Source: Thermohalobaculum sp965247385 (GTDB lineage Bacteria; Pseudomonadota; Alphaproteobacteria; Rhodobacterales; Rhodobacteraceae). From it: a DNA stretch of 64,000 nt. The translations under genes and the position numbers were made by a program. The stretch spans positions 1,426,001 to 1,490,000 of the forward strand of contig CBDFHG010000007.1 of assembly GCA_965247385.1 (NCBI GenBank), read 5' to 3'. Positions 28,619-36,529 of this stretch are shown in pieces. The notes below the pieces were generated by a model. That model worked only from the letters and a program-made list of their open reading frames with translations, did not search any database and was not told the DNA's origin. Each line of letters starts with the position of its first letter. The first letter of the stretch is position 1.

Positions 28619-29911
28619 ATGCGTTTCGATACCAAATTTGCGAAGGTAGCCCTTGCAGCCGGCTTGACCCTGAGCTTCGTCCAGGGCGCGTCTGCGGCGG
28701 ATGTTAACCTGCAGTTCTTCTTTCCAGTCGCGGTCGGGGGCAAAGCGGCCAATACCATCGATAGCTTGACGTCGGATTACGTCAGCCAGACGCCAAGGGT
28801 GAAGATCGATGCGGTCTATGCCGGCAGCTATCAGGACACTATAACCAAGGTACTGACCGCCGTTAAGGGCGGGAACCCGCCGCAACTCTCAGTGATCCTG
28901 TCGGTGGACATGTTCACCCTCATCGAGGAAGAGGCGATCGTTTCCATCGAGGAGCTCTTCACCACGGATGAGGAGCGCACCTGGCTGGAAGGCTTTTATC
29001 CGGCCTTCATGGAAAACAGCAAGACCGGCGGCAAAACCTATGGTGTGCCGTTCCAGCGTTCGACGCCGGTACTCTACTGGAACAAGGAAGCCTTCAAGGA
29101 AGCTGGGCTCGATCCCGATACTCCGCCCGCAACCTGGGATGAAATGGTCTCCTTTGGCAAGAAGCTGACCAAGACCGATGCCGCTGGGAACGTCTCGCAG
29201 TGGGGTGTGCGTATCCCAAGCTCCGGCTTTCCATATTGGTTGTTCCAGGGCCTGACCACGCAGAACGATGCCTTCGTGATGAATTCGGACGGCAACGAGA
29301 CCTATTTCGACGATCCCGCCGTGATCGAGGCTCTGCAGTACCTGGTCGACCTGAGCACCAAGCACAAGGTCATGGCACCGGGCATCATCGAATGGGGCAC
29401 CACGCCCAAGGCCTTCTTCGAGCGTGAAACCGCGATGATGTGGACCACCACCGGCAACCTGACCAATGTGCGGGCCAACGCACCCTTCGATTTCGGTGTG
29501 GCCATGCTGCCGGCGAACAAGCGGCGAGGGGCACCGACCGGCGGCGGCAACTTCTACATCTTCAGCGACTCCAGCGACACGCAGAAAAAAGCCTCACTGG
29601 ATTTCATCAGGTGGATCACGGCGCCGCAACAGGCCGCACGCTGGACCATCGCCACCGGTTATGTGGCGCCGCGTTCCGATGCTTGGGAGACCCCGGCGAT
29701 GAAAGCCTATGTCAAGGACTTCCCGCCAGCCTTGGTGGCGCGTAACCAGTTGGAGTTCGCCACCGCCGAGCTCTCGACCTACCAGAACCAGCGTATCACG
29801 ACGATCTTCAACGACGGCCTTGAGGCCGCGATTATCGGCAAGATGACGCCCGAGGAGGCCATGAAGGCCGCCCAGAAGAAGGCGGACCGGATCTTGAAAG
29901 ACTATCGCTAG
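28619..29911 (+). CDS. ugpB: Sugar ABC transporter substrate-binding protein (UgpB-like)
   Basis: From ATG 28619 (AGAGGGAG upstream) the 430-aa product has a signal peptide (MRFDTKFAKVALAAGLTLSF...ASA|AD) and an SBP cluster-D fold: VNLQFFFPVAVGGKAANTID, YAGSYQDTITKVLTAVKGGN, PFQRSTPVLYWNKEAFKEAG and KASLDFIRWITAPQQAARWT. The family binds glycerol-3-phosphate, glycerophosphodiesters or oligosaccharides in the periplasm. The neighbouring uronate dehydrogenase-like gene hints at an acidic sugar, which is inference. Confidence 0.92.
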   Translation: MRFDTKFAKVALAAGLTLSFVQGASAADVNLQFFFPVAVGGKAANTIDSLTSDYVSQTPRVKIDAVYAGSYQDTITKVLTAVKGGNPPQLSVILSVDMFTLIEEEAIVSIEELFTTDEERTWLEGFYPAFMENSKTGGKTYGVPFQRSTPVLYWNKEAFKEAGLDPDTPPATWDEMVSFGKKLTKTDAAGNVSQWGVRIPSSGFPYWLFQGLTTQNDAFVMNSDGNETYFDDPAVIEALQYLVDLSTKHKVMAPGIIEWGTTPKAFFERETAMMWTTTGNLTNVRANAPFDFGVAMLPANKRRGAPTGGGNFYIFSDSSDTQKKASLDFIRWITAPQQAARWTIATGYVAPRSDAWETPAMKAYVKDFPPALVARNQLEFATAELSTYQNQRITTIFNDGLEAAIIGKMTPEEAMKAAQKKADRILKDYR

Positions 29912-29977
29912 ACCTACCCGGTCAATTCGGGGGCGGATTCCGCATCCGCCCCCCACTCCACCGCGACAGGTATCCCG

Positions 29978-30853
29978 ATGTTGAAAAGACGCGCCGCAAT
30001 ACACGGTTGGCTACTGCTGTTGCCAGCCATGGTGATGCTGGCCGCCTTCACCCATATTCCAGCTTTGCTGACAGTCTGGCACAGCTTTTTTTCGACCCCG
30101 CGCGGCAAGCGGCAGGCAAAGTTCACCGGCCTGGATAACTACAGCGTTCTTCTCGAGGATGACATTTTCTGGCAGGTGCTGTTGAATAACTTCTGGTACG
30201 CTCTGGGCACCATCCCTGTTTCCATCGGTCTCGCGCTCCTCATGGCGATCTGGGTTAATGGAAAGTTGCCCGGCCTCGGCTTCCTGCGCATGTCCTATTT
30301 CGTGCCCACGGTACTGCCCCTGATCGCGGTCGCAAATATCTGGATGTTCTTCTACACGCCCGGCTTCGGCCTGATCGATCAGATCACCGGAGCGTTCGGC
30401 TTTCCGAGTCACAACTGGCTGGGCAACCCGGATACGGTGCTGGGCGCCATCATCATGGTTGCGATCTGGAAGGAAGCCGGGTTCTTCATGATCTTCTACC
30501 TGGCGGCCCTGCAGACGATCCCACCGTCGCTCGGCGAGGCGGCAGCTCTGGAGGGCGCTGGACGCTGGTACTTCTTTCGCCGCATCACCTTTCCGCTGCT
30601 AATGCCGACCACGCTGTTTGTCATGGTCAATGCGACGATAAATTCTTTCCGGCTGGTCGATCACATCTTTCTCATGACCGAGGGCGGGCCGGATAATTCC
30701 AGCTCCCTGCTGCTGTTCTATATCTACGAAAACGCATTCAAGTTCTGGGATACCAGCTATGCTGCGGCGCTAACGGTGGTTCTGCTTGTTATTCTGGCCA
30801 GCGTCTCGATCGGCCAGTTTATCTTCATGGACCGCAAGGTGCATTATCAATGA
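29978..30853 (+). CDS. ugpA: Sugar ABC transporter permease (UgpA-like)
   Basis: This 291-aa inner-membrane protein has six predicted helices. It carries the MalF/UgpA-type cytoplasmic loop motif GEAAALEGAGRWYFFRRITFPLL (EAA loop, about residues 188-210), which contacts the ATPase. Segments such as WLLLLPAMVMLAAFTHIPAL and YAAALTVVLLVILASVSIGQ are membrane-spanning. It overlaps the next gene by 4 bp (ATGA), so the permeases are translationally coupled. Confidence 0.92.
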   Translation: MLKRRAAIHGWLLLLPAMVMLAAFTHIPALLTVWHSFFSTPRGKRQAKFTGLDNYSVLLEDDIFWQVLLNNFWYALGTIPVSIGLALLMAIWVNGKLPGLGFLRMSYFVPTVLPLIAVANIWMFFYTPGFGLIDQITGAFGFPSHNWLGNPDTVLGAIIMVAIWKEAGFFMIFYLAALQTIPPSLGEAAALEGAGRWYFFRRITFPLLMPTTLFVMVNATINSFRLVDHIFLMTEGGPDNSSSLLLFYIYENAFKFWDTSYAAALTVVLLVILASVSIGQFIFMDRKVHYQ

Positions 30854-31677
30854 CCTCGCCTTTCCGGACAACCAGCTATGACAGGCTGCTCAACACCGTC
30901 GGCGCCTGGACGCTCGGTCTCGTCTGGTTCCTGCCGTTGATCTATGCCATCTGGACTGCGTTCCACCCGTCGGCCTATGCGGTGCGCTTCGATCTTTTCG
31001 CACCGCTGACCCTGGAGAACTTCGAAAATGCGTGGGCGGCGGCGCCCTTCGCCCGCTATTTTTTCAACACGATCATCCTCGTGACCATGATTCTGGCGGG
31101 TCAGTTCGTGCTCTGCACGCTGGCGGCCTATGCCTTCGCGCGCTTTGAGTTCGTTGGGCGCGATACGGTCTTCATGCTGGTCCTGCTCCAACTCATGGTC
31201 ATGCCCGACATCCTGATCGTCGAGAACTACCGCACCATGAGGATGCTGGGCGTGCTTGATACCATCGCGGCGATCGGCCTGCCTTACATGGCCTCGGGGT
31301 TCGGGATCTTCCTGCTGCGCCAGACCTTCAAGACGATCCCCAAGGAACTCGACGATGCGGCCAGGATCGAGGGCGCCAACTTCCTCCAGGTCCTGTGGAA
31401 GGTCTATGTTCCGCTCGCCAAGCCCGTCTACATTGCCTACGGCCTGGTCTCGGTCAGCTATCACTGGAACAATTTCCTGTGGCCGCTGATTGTCACAAAT
31501 TCCGTCGAGACCCGCCCGCTCACCGTCGGGCTGAGCATCTTCTCCTCGACCGATCAGGGCGTCGATTGGTCGCTCATCACTGCGGCGACCCTAATGACCT
31601 CGGGGCCTCTGCTGATCGCATTTTTGCTGTTTCAGCGCCAGTTCATCCAGAGCTTCATGCGTGCCGGCATCAAATAA
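30850..31677 (+). CDS. ugpE: Sugar ABC transporter permease (UgpE-like)
   Basis: This 275-aa membrane protein is the second permease. The EAA loop reads ELDDAARIEGANFLQVLWKV (about residues 165-184), and six helices are apparent, including LGLVWFLPLIYAIWTAFHPS and MLVLLQLMVMPDILIVENYR. It ends 4 bp before the left inverted repeat of the IS1595 transposon, so anything that once followed in the operon has been displaced about 4.7 kb. Confidence 0.92.
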   Translation: MTSPFRTTSYDRLLNTVGAWTLGLVWFLPLIYAIWTAFHPSAYAVRFDLFAPLTLENFENAWAAAPFARYFFNTIILVTMILAGQFVLCTLAAYAFARFEFVGRDTVFMLVLLQLMVMPDILIVENYRTMRMLGVLDTIAAIGLPYMASGFGIFLLRQTFKTIPKELDDAARIEGANFLQVLWKVYVPLAKPVYIAYGLVSVSYHWNNFLWPLIVTNSVETRPLTVGLSIFSSTDQGVDWSLITAATLMTSGPLLIAFLLFQRQFIQSFMRAGIK

Positions 31678-31718
31678 TTATGGGGATTATATACCAAAGT
31701 CACATTACCCTCCCGCGC

Positions 31719-31877
31719 TTAACCATCCTTGTCCTCTTTAACTGTGACCTGACGCAAAATACATTTTGCCAGATGTTCCGGCGTAGTGGGTATGTTTGCA
31801 TCAACATGAAGTTCCGATTTTGACGGCTGGTAGCTGTGAGGTTTCACCACGACAGTTGGTTTGTCTTTAGAAGTCAT
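31719..31877 (-). CDS. 52-aa protein in the restriction-modification cassette
   Basis: ATG at 31877 follows immediately after the TAA of the endonuclease gene. The product begins MTSKDKPTVVVKPHSYQPSK, continues with HVDANIPTTPEHLAKCILRQ and ends EDKDG. It is small, hydrophilic, rich in Lys/Asp/Pro, and has no membrane helix. The tight spacing places it in the same transcript as the endonuclease and methyltransferase genes. It could be a cassette-specific accessory or control protein, or a conserved small protein of the transposon; I do not recognise its family. Confidence 0.6.
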   Translation of the reverse strand: MTSKDKPTVVVKPHSYQPSKSELHVDANIPTTPEHLAKCILRQVTVKEDKDG

Positions 31878-32378
31878 TTACTTCCCCTTCACACATTCCG
31901 GCGTGATTCCAATAGCGAGAACAGGACAGCCGCCGTTCCGTCCAGCATCCAAACGGTAAACCAACTTCCCCATCCAGGTTGTTGATGCGCCGAATTTCTC
32001 ATAGACATCCTTCGTCCCGTCTGTTCCGTCTTTTTTTATCACCTTGCCCAGAGTTCTAAAGAAGGGGTTGAGTGAAGTTCCGCGCGTCAGAATAACGCCA
32101 ACATCAATAGCACCAGCTTCATAAAATGCTGAAAATGCGTAAAGATCGCGGTCGTATGTTTGATCTTTGCTATTCCACTCAAAATCGAGGGCAACGCGGC
32201 CTGAAACAAAGTCTATTCTGTGGCCATCCAGATATCCTTTCTTGATATATTTGTCTAAAATCAAACCGTATCTTGCGGCATCCAGAAGCTTTACGTGCAG
32301 CTCAGCAGAAATACGTGTTTCCGTCCAAGCATCACGAGGAAACAAGGTTTCGACGTATTTGGCGATAGGCCCCTTGCT

Positions 32379-33872
32379 GTAACTACTCAACCCGGTTGGA
32401 TCACTGATTTTCCAGCGATGGTGGCCTGGATTGCCTGGAAAGCAGACAGGCCTTGCCGTTTTCCGGTGTTGAGGACGGAGCGAACGTTGGCGTAGAAGTC
32501 GGCCCCCCAGTTGGAGCGGAATCCCCCGGTGACCTTGCGGAAGGTGGTTGAGGGGCGGATGGCTTGTTCCGAGCCGTTGTTGGTTGGCGGCACGTCGCGT
32601 TCGGTCATGAATGTGAACAGGCTGTCACGGTCTTTGCCGTAGCGTTTGCGCAGGCGAATTCCGTCTTTGTTGGTTGGCTGACAAGCCATAACCTTGTCCA
32701 TTCGCCGGTCCAGGTCGCCCCGGTATTTCTGAAGTGTACTGTCCTTCAGACGCTTTCGCCGTCGGCCCAGAACACAGGCGCGCAAGATGAGCATTTTCAT
32801 TGCCGGTGCGAAGATCGCATCGCCAGCGTCGATGGCATACTGGCAGTCGCGCAACTGGTGGGCCAGACAGATTTGCCAGACCTCCCCGAGCCCCCGCTGG
32901 CCGCCGTAAAGATCGGACACCCAGATGGCGGGCCGGTGGCCGTCCATCACGTCCTCGGCCACCGCCTTCGCCCGACTGTTGCGGATGACGTGGACGCAGA
33001 CTTCATCGTTTTGGAAAACCCATTCCCAGGCGTTGCGCCCCTTGATGCGTGCGCCGGTCTCGTCGGAGCAGACGATCCGGCTTTGTCGCAGGCGGGCAAG
33101 AACCGCCTGGAACTGGGCGTCAAAGCCGGGCTTGACCCTCTTGAACAGGTTGACCAGGGCGGCTTGGCTGATCGTCAAGCCGTGCAAATCGGCGAACAGT
33201 TTCGACAGACGCTGGTAACTGACCGCGTGTTCATAACGCATGTAAACCGCCATCGCCTCGATCGACGGGGTGAACGGAGACCCCGGCTCAAGCCCCGCCG
33301 GAACCGGCGCCACAAAGCGCTCCGAACAATGAGAACACCTCGCCGCATACAGTTCCACACGGGTGACAATGGGAGCGGGGCGCGGCAATTCGATCTTGTC
33401 ATAAATCGCATGCAACTTGTGATCCTCATCGCCGAGCGCTGAATAACAGTGTGGGCAGGACAGCGCCTTCGCAACCACCCGCTGATCCGGGTCAGGGTGC
33501 AGAGGACGCCCACCGCCACCATGCCCCTTGCGCCGTTTTTTGCGGTTGCCCCGGGCCGGTTTCTTGTTCGCCTTGCGCCCATGCGACGGCGGCGTACTGG
33601 AGTTGTCCGGCGTCTTCGCAGGCTCACCAAGCTTTGCCTCAAGTTCCGTGACGCGCCTGGCAAAGCCCTCGTTCACTGCCACCAGCTCCTGTGCCTGCGT
33701 CCACAGCGCGAGGATCAAGGCATCTTTCTCTGCATGCGTCAATCGGCTCAGGTCGGGTAAATGAGTCATAGATAACTTGACGCATATCCACGCCCTCAAT
33801 GCAAGAAAATTCTCTATATCTGGTGCCGATCGAACCCAGGAACGCAACCTTTGGGGTGGGTTGAGTAGTTAC
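32379..33872. mobile_element. IS66-family insertion sequence, copy 2 (complete)
   Basis: Same 1494-bp length, ends and orientation as copy 1 at 20988-22481. The duplicated target is CCCTTGCT (32371-32378 and 33873-33880), which differs from copy 1, so the two copies were inserted independently. It splits the restriction endonuclease gene. Confidence 0.95.
32387..33769 (-). CDS. IS66-family transposase, identical in protein sequence to copy 1
   Basis: This 460-aa product from ATG 33769 has the same protein sequence as the transposase at 20996-22378. The zinc-finger pair, the DDE motifs SDETGARIKG and SDLYGGQRGLG and the C-terminal RPSTTFRKVTGGFRSNWGAD are all intact. Sequence identity implies a very recent transposition or gene conversion. 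Confidence 0.93.
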   Translation of the reverse strand: MTHLPDLSRLTHAEKDALILALWTQAQELVAVNEGFARRVTELEAKLGEPAKTPDNSSTPPSHGRKANKKPARGNRKKRRKGHGGGGRPLHPDPDQRVVAKALSCPHCYSALGDEDHKLHAIYDKIELPRPAPIVTRVELYAARCSHCSERFVAPVPAGLEPGSPFTPSIEAMAVYMRYEHAVSYQRLSKLFADLHGLTISQAALVNLFKRVKPGFDAQFQAVLARLRQSRIVCSDETGARIKGRNAWEWVFQNDEVCVHVIRNSRAKAVAEDVMDGHRPAIWVSDLYGGQRGLGEVWQICLAHQLRDCQYAIDAGDAIFAPAMKMLILRACVLGRRRKRLKDSTLQKYRGDLDRRMDKVMACQPTNKDGIRLRKRYGKDRDSLFTFMTERDVPPTNNGSEQAIRPSTTFRKVTGGFRSNWGADFYANVRSVLNTGKRQGLSAFQAIQATIAGKSVIQPG

Positions 33873-34057
33873 CCCTTGCTTCCGCCCGGTTCCCGAATCA
33901 TTTGTTCCGTAATCTCAAATGCATCAAGTGCGGCAATAATTTGTTGAAACTGTTCCGGGAAACTGCCGGATAAAATCGAACCTGCATTCCGATAGCTGCG
34001 CAATTCAAACTTGTTTCTAATAGTCGCGGAAAAGAGATTTTTCAAATCAGACATGAA

Positions 34058-34789
34058 TCAACCAGCAACTACGCTTGAATTATGCTTATAGGTATCCCAA
34101 TTTGGTCTGTAATCGGCATTTGCCTGATCGCCCCAAACTGTCCAGTTTTCTCGCTCCCCCCGACCAAACAATTCGAGATAAGACCCCCAACTGCACGATT
34201 CTATGATGCTGTATTGTTCGTCTGGTTTTCGAGAATGCTCTCTTTTGCGGGTCGGAAATAAATTAACTTGAGTTCGGCCTGGCCGAAGCGTTCTCGCATT
34301 CTTCCCTCGAACGCCGAACAAAAGGATTTCGGTCACATTTCTAAAATAGAATCCAACGCCTCGACCGTCCGAACCACCGTCTTTTCTAACCTTGTGCCAA
34401 ATGATGTTTGATTTGTATGTAAAGCCCCACGATTCAAGCACCTGCAACCCAGCTGGCAAAAGTGCGTTCGGCACCCATAGGTAACAATGAGCGGTGTCTT
34501 CCATATAGCTTTCAACCGGAAGCTGGATGATATCTCTTAGGTCCATTGTCCGATAACGTGACAACCGCGTATGTTCTGGCGCGACTTTCCCCGTCCGATT
34601 GGCAAACCTCCAAGGTGGATCGGCCATAATAGTTGCGAATTTTTGAGTCCCCAAAAATGTTGCTATATCCTGATTGACTAATGAACTCATGCTACCAACA
34701 CCCTGTATTTCAAGCGCTTTTTCCCCTGCATCCCGAGCCTCCATTGCAGATACATAATAGGAAGATAGCATATACGCAAAAAAAGACAC
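34058..34789 (-). CDS. MT-A70-family adenine-N6 DNA methyltransferase
   Basis: This 243-aa protein has the MT-A70 catalytic motif DPPW (KFATIMADPPWRFANRTGKV, about residue 58), then MDLRDIIQLPVESYMEDTAH, CYLWVPNALLPAGLQVLESW, IIWHKVRKDGGSDGRGVGFY, NVTEILLFGVRG and YLELFGRGERENWTVWGDQ, the usual MT-A70 order. ATG 34690 is an alternative start. The endonuclease gene begins 4 bp after its stop, so they form one cassette; it should protect the endonuclease site by adenine methylation. The gene is AT-rich compared with its surroundings, pointing to transfer. Confidence 0.9.
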   Translation of the reverse strand: MSFFAYMLSSYYVSAMEARDAGEKALEIQGVGSMSSLVNQDIATFLGTQKFATIMADPPWRFANRTGKVAPEHTRLSRYRTMDLRDIIQLPVESYMEDTAHCYLWVPNALLPAGLQVLESWGFTYKSNIIWHKVRKDGGSDGRGVGFYFRNVTEILLFGVRGKNARTLRPGRTQVNLFPTRKREHSRKPDEQYSIIESCSWGSYLELFGRGERENWTVWGDQANADYRPNWDTYKHNSSVVAG

Positions 34790-34901
34790 ATAAAAAGTGC
34801 ATAAAAAGCATCAAAACATATCATGAACAAACCGCGCAGTTACGTCGATAGGAAACCGGCGACCATGGACGCTAACCGATCGATCAGGCCCTCGGCGCTG
34901 T

Positions 34902-35336
34902 GGCCCGGACGGTTTCACCGAGAAGGCCCGCGAGATGAACCTCGCGAACGGCGACCGGAGTGAGGCCCGCTACCTCCGCAGCGTCTGGGCCTCGATGCTC
35001 AATGAGGCATACGAGCGCGAGCGTCTCGACCTGCGTGTCGATCACCGCTCCTGCAAGGAGCGCGAGGCCGAAGCCCGCGCACGGGGCAACACCATCGAGG
35101 CCGACCGCTGGGTACGCGAGGCAACCGAACACATGGGTCCCACCCTCACCCAGGCCGACCGCAAGGCCGCGCGCCAGGCGCGCCGCGAGATACGTCCGGG
35201 CACGCCCGAGCCCGGCCCGGTGACCGAGCTCGATCGGGAGAACCGCCGACGCCGTGCGGCGAGCCTGGAACGGGAGGCCGCCTGCCAGGCGACTGATCCA
35301 GCCCAACATTTTTTAGGTCCACCCACGATGGTATGA
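34902..35336 (+). pseudogene. MobA/MobL-type relaxase C-terminal fragment
   Basis: The frame reads GPDGFTEKAREMNLANGDRS, then YLRSVWASMLNEAYERERLD and LRVDHRSCKEREAEARARGN, with HMGPTLTQADRKAARQAR later. The W-x8-E...DxRVDHRS...HxGP pattern is that of MobA/MobL (TraA-like) plasmid relaxases just after the nuclease domain. The N-terminal catalytic Tyr/His region is missing. It is GC-rich, unlike the adjacent methyltransferase, and lies on the opposite strand inside the transposon. Confidence 0.6.
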
Positions 35337-35402
35337 CAGGGTTGCCAGCCCACGAATTGTTCCGTGTCACAAAGGCGGAATGGGTCATACGTTCATCTGG
35401 AG

Positions 35403-36344
35403 TCATGCGATCAACTCCCGCAACCGCTTCCCTCTCATTCCAGTTGCTAACGCGCCCATCTGATCGGCGGTATCAGATTCACGGATATTGTGGCGCGCGG
35501 CGAACTCAACGACATAGCGGCCAAGGTGCTTGCTGCTCATGTGGTGGCAGGTGCCGTGATAGCCCCGCTTGAGCATCGACCAGAAGGATTCGATCCCGTT
35601 GGTGTGGGCCATGCCGTTCACATACTCGCCGACACTGTGCCTGACGGTCTCATGCTCGAACGCCATCCCCCGATACCCGCCGTGATCGTCTGTGCAGACT
35701 GTCGCCCCCTCGGCAGCGTGATCGCCGACAAACTCCTGAAGCGTCCTGGCGTCCGTCCCGCCTATCACGGCGGCATTCACGCGGTTGGTTTCGCGGTCCT
35801 TGGCCCCCACAATGATCGACTTGCCGACACCACCCCTGCCAGCGCGGAGCTTCTTGTCAGCGTGCTTGTTCTTCTCCTTGCCGCCGATGCAAGTCTCATC
35901 GACTTCAACCGGGCCAACGAAAGGAACATCGCCCGCTTTGAAAGATTTCCGAAGTCGATGCGCCAGATGCCATGCAGACTTTTGCGTGATCCCAAGATCA
36001 CGGTGCAGTTTCATACTGGATACACCTTTGAGATTTGTGGAAAGCAGATAGATGGCTATTGCCCAGATTTGATAGCCAAGCTTCGATCCTTCCATGACCG
36101 TTCCAACTTTCATGGAAAACATTCTCTTGTCGGGACAGTCGCGGCATCGGTGCGTCATTGATTTGTGCGTTAGTCCACACTGGACGTTAAACGAACCGCA
36201 ATGTGGGCAATAGGGGCCATCAGGCCAAGGCTGTTTCGCAAACCACTTTTCGGCGGTTGCGTCATCAGGAAACATCTTTACTAACTGAACAAACGTCAGT
36301 CCTTTGCGATGGCTCTTACCGGGTGCGTTTGTTTTCTGCGTCAT
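35403..36344 (-). CDS. IS1595-family transposase with zinc ribbon
   Basis: This 313-aa protein is intact. It has an N-terminal zinc ribbon, PYCPHCGSFNVQ and MTHRCRDCPDKRMFSMKVGT (about residues 46-85). The DDE/N core has PVEVDETCIGGKEKNKHADK (first Asp near 150), ATVCTDDHGGYRGM (about 215) and AHTNGIESFWSMLKRGYHGT (about 250). It differs clearly from the short ISXO2-like transposases at 5 and 20 kb. It lies just inside the right inverted repeat and should recognise both transposon ends. Confidence 0.93.
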   Translation of the reverse strand: MTQKTNAPGKSHRKGLTFVQLVKMFPDDATAEKWFAKQPWPDGPYCPHCGSFNVQCGLTHKSMTHRCRDCPDKRMFSMKVGTVMEGSKLGYQIWAIAIYLLSTNLKGVSSMKLHRDLGITQKSAWHLAHRLRKSFKAGDVPFVGPVEVDETCIGGKEKNKHADKKLRAGRGGVGKSIIVGAKDRETNRVNAAVIGGTDARTLQEFVGDHAAEGATVCTDDHGGYRGMAFEHETVRHSVGEYVNGMAHTNGIESFWSMLKRGYHGTCHHMSSKHLGRYVVEFAARHNIRESDTADQMGALATGMRGKRLRELIA

Positions 36345-36529
36345 AACTCAATCTCCTGTTGTGACTCTACTATAATTCGGTTGCCCCAGGTGGTCAAGCT
36401 AATAATGTGACTTTGGTATATAATCCCCGAAATTATGCTACCAGACACTCCGGTGGCCCGCCCTTGCACCGGCGCGTGACTCCTTTTTTGCTTCGCGATT
36501 GTCCGGCATCAGTGCCGACTTTGATCCCC

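Larger units (their letters stand above)
31878..34054 (-). pseudogene. BglII/BstYI-like type II restriction endonuclease, disrupted by IS66
   Basis: The first 61 codons (ATG 34054, MSDLKNLFSATIRNKFELRS...EPGGSKG) lie right of the IS66 copy and the remaining 163 codons (PIAKYVETLFPRDAWTETRI to the stop at 31878) lie left of it. Removing the IS and one 8-bp repeat restores one frame of 224 aa, about the size of BglII. Family-like features are VALDFEWNSKDQTYDRDLYA (candidate catalytic Asp/Glu), GASTTWMGKLVYRLDAGRNG and CPVLAIGITPE. Relatives cut at GATC-centred sites such as AGATCT or RGATCY; the site here is not known. Confidence 0.85.
31682..36428. mobile_element. IS1595-family transposon carrying restriction-modification passenger genes
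   Basis: Perfect 26-bp inverted repeats begin GGGGATTATATACCAAAG at 31682-31707 and, inverted, at 36403-36428. The 8-bp flanks ATAATTAT (31674-31681) and GAAATTAT (36429-36436) agree at 6 of 8 positions, compatible with an aged 8-bp duplication. The transposase lies next to the right repeat. The remaining space holds a 52-aa gene, a BglII-like endonuclease gene, an MT-A70 methyltransferase and a relaxase fragment. Subtracting the later IS66 insertion (1494 bp plus 8 bp) leaves about 3.2 kb. IS1595 elements with passenger genes are a known class. Confidence 0.8.

Noticed and set aside
20988..33872. A composite transposon bounded by the two IS66 copies
   Set aside because: Each copy has its own, different 8-bp duplication (GATCGTGG and CCCTTGCT), so they inserted separately.
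35337..35402. Transposase-proximal left end of a simple IS1595 directly after the transposase gene
   Set aside because: No inverted repeat matching the right end is present here; the only match is at 31682, which supports the larger cargo-bearing element.
36403..36428. Attachment site of an integrative element
   Set aside because: No tRNA end or integrase is nearby, and the repeats are inverted rather than direct, fitting a transposon end instead.
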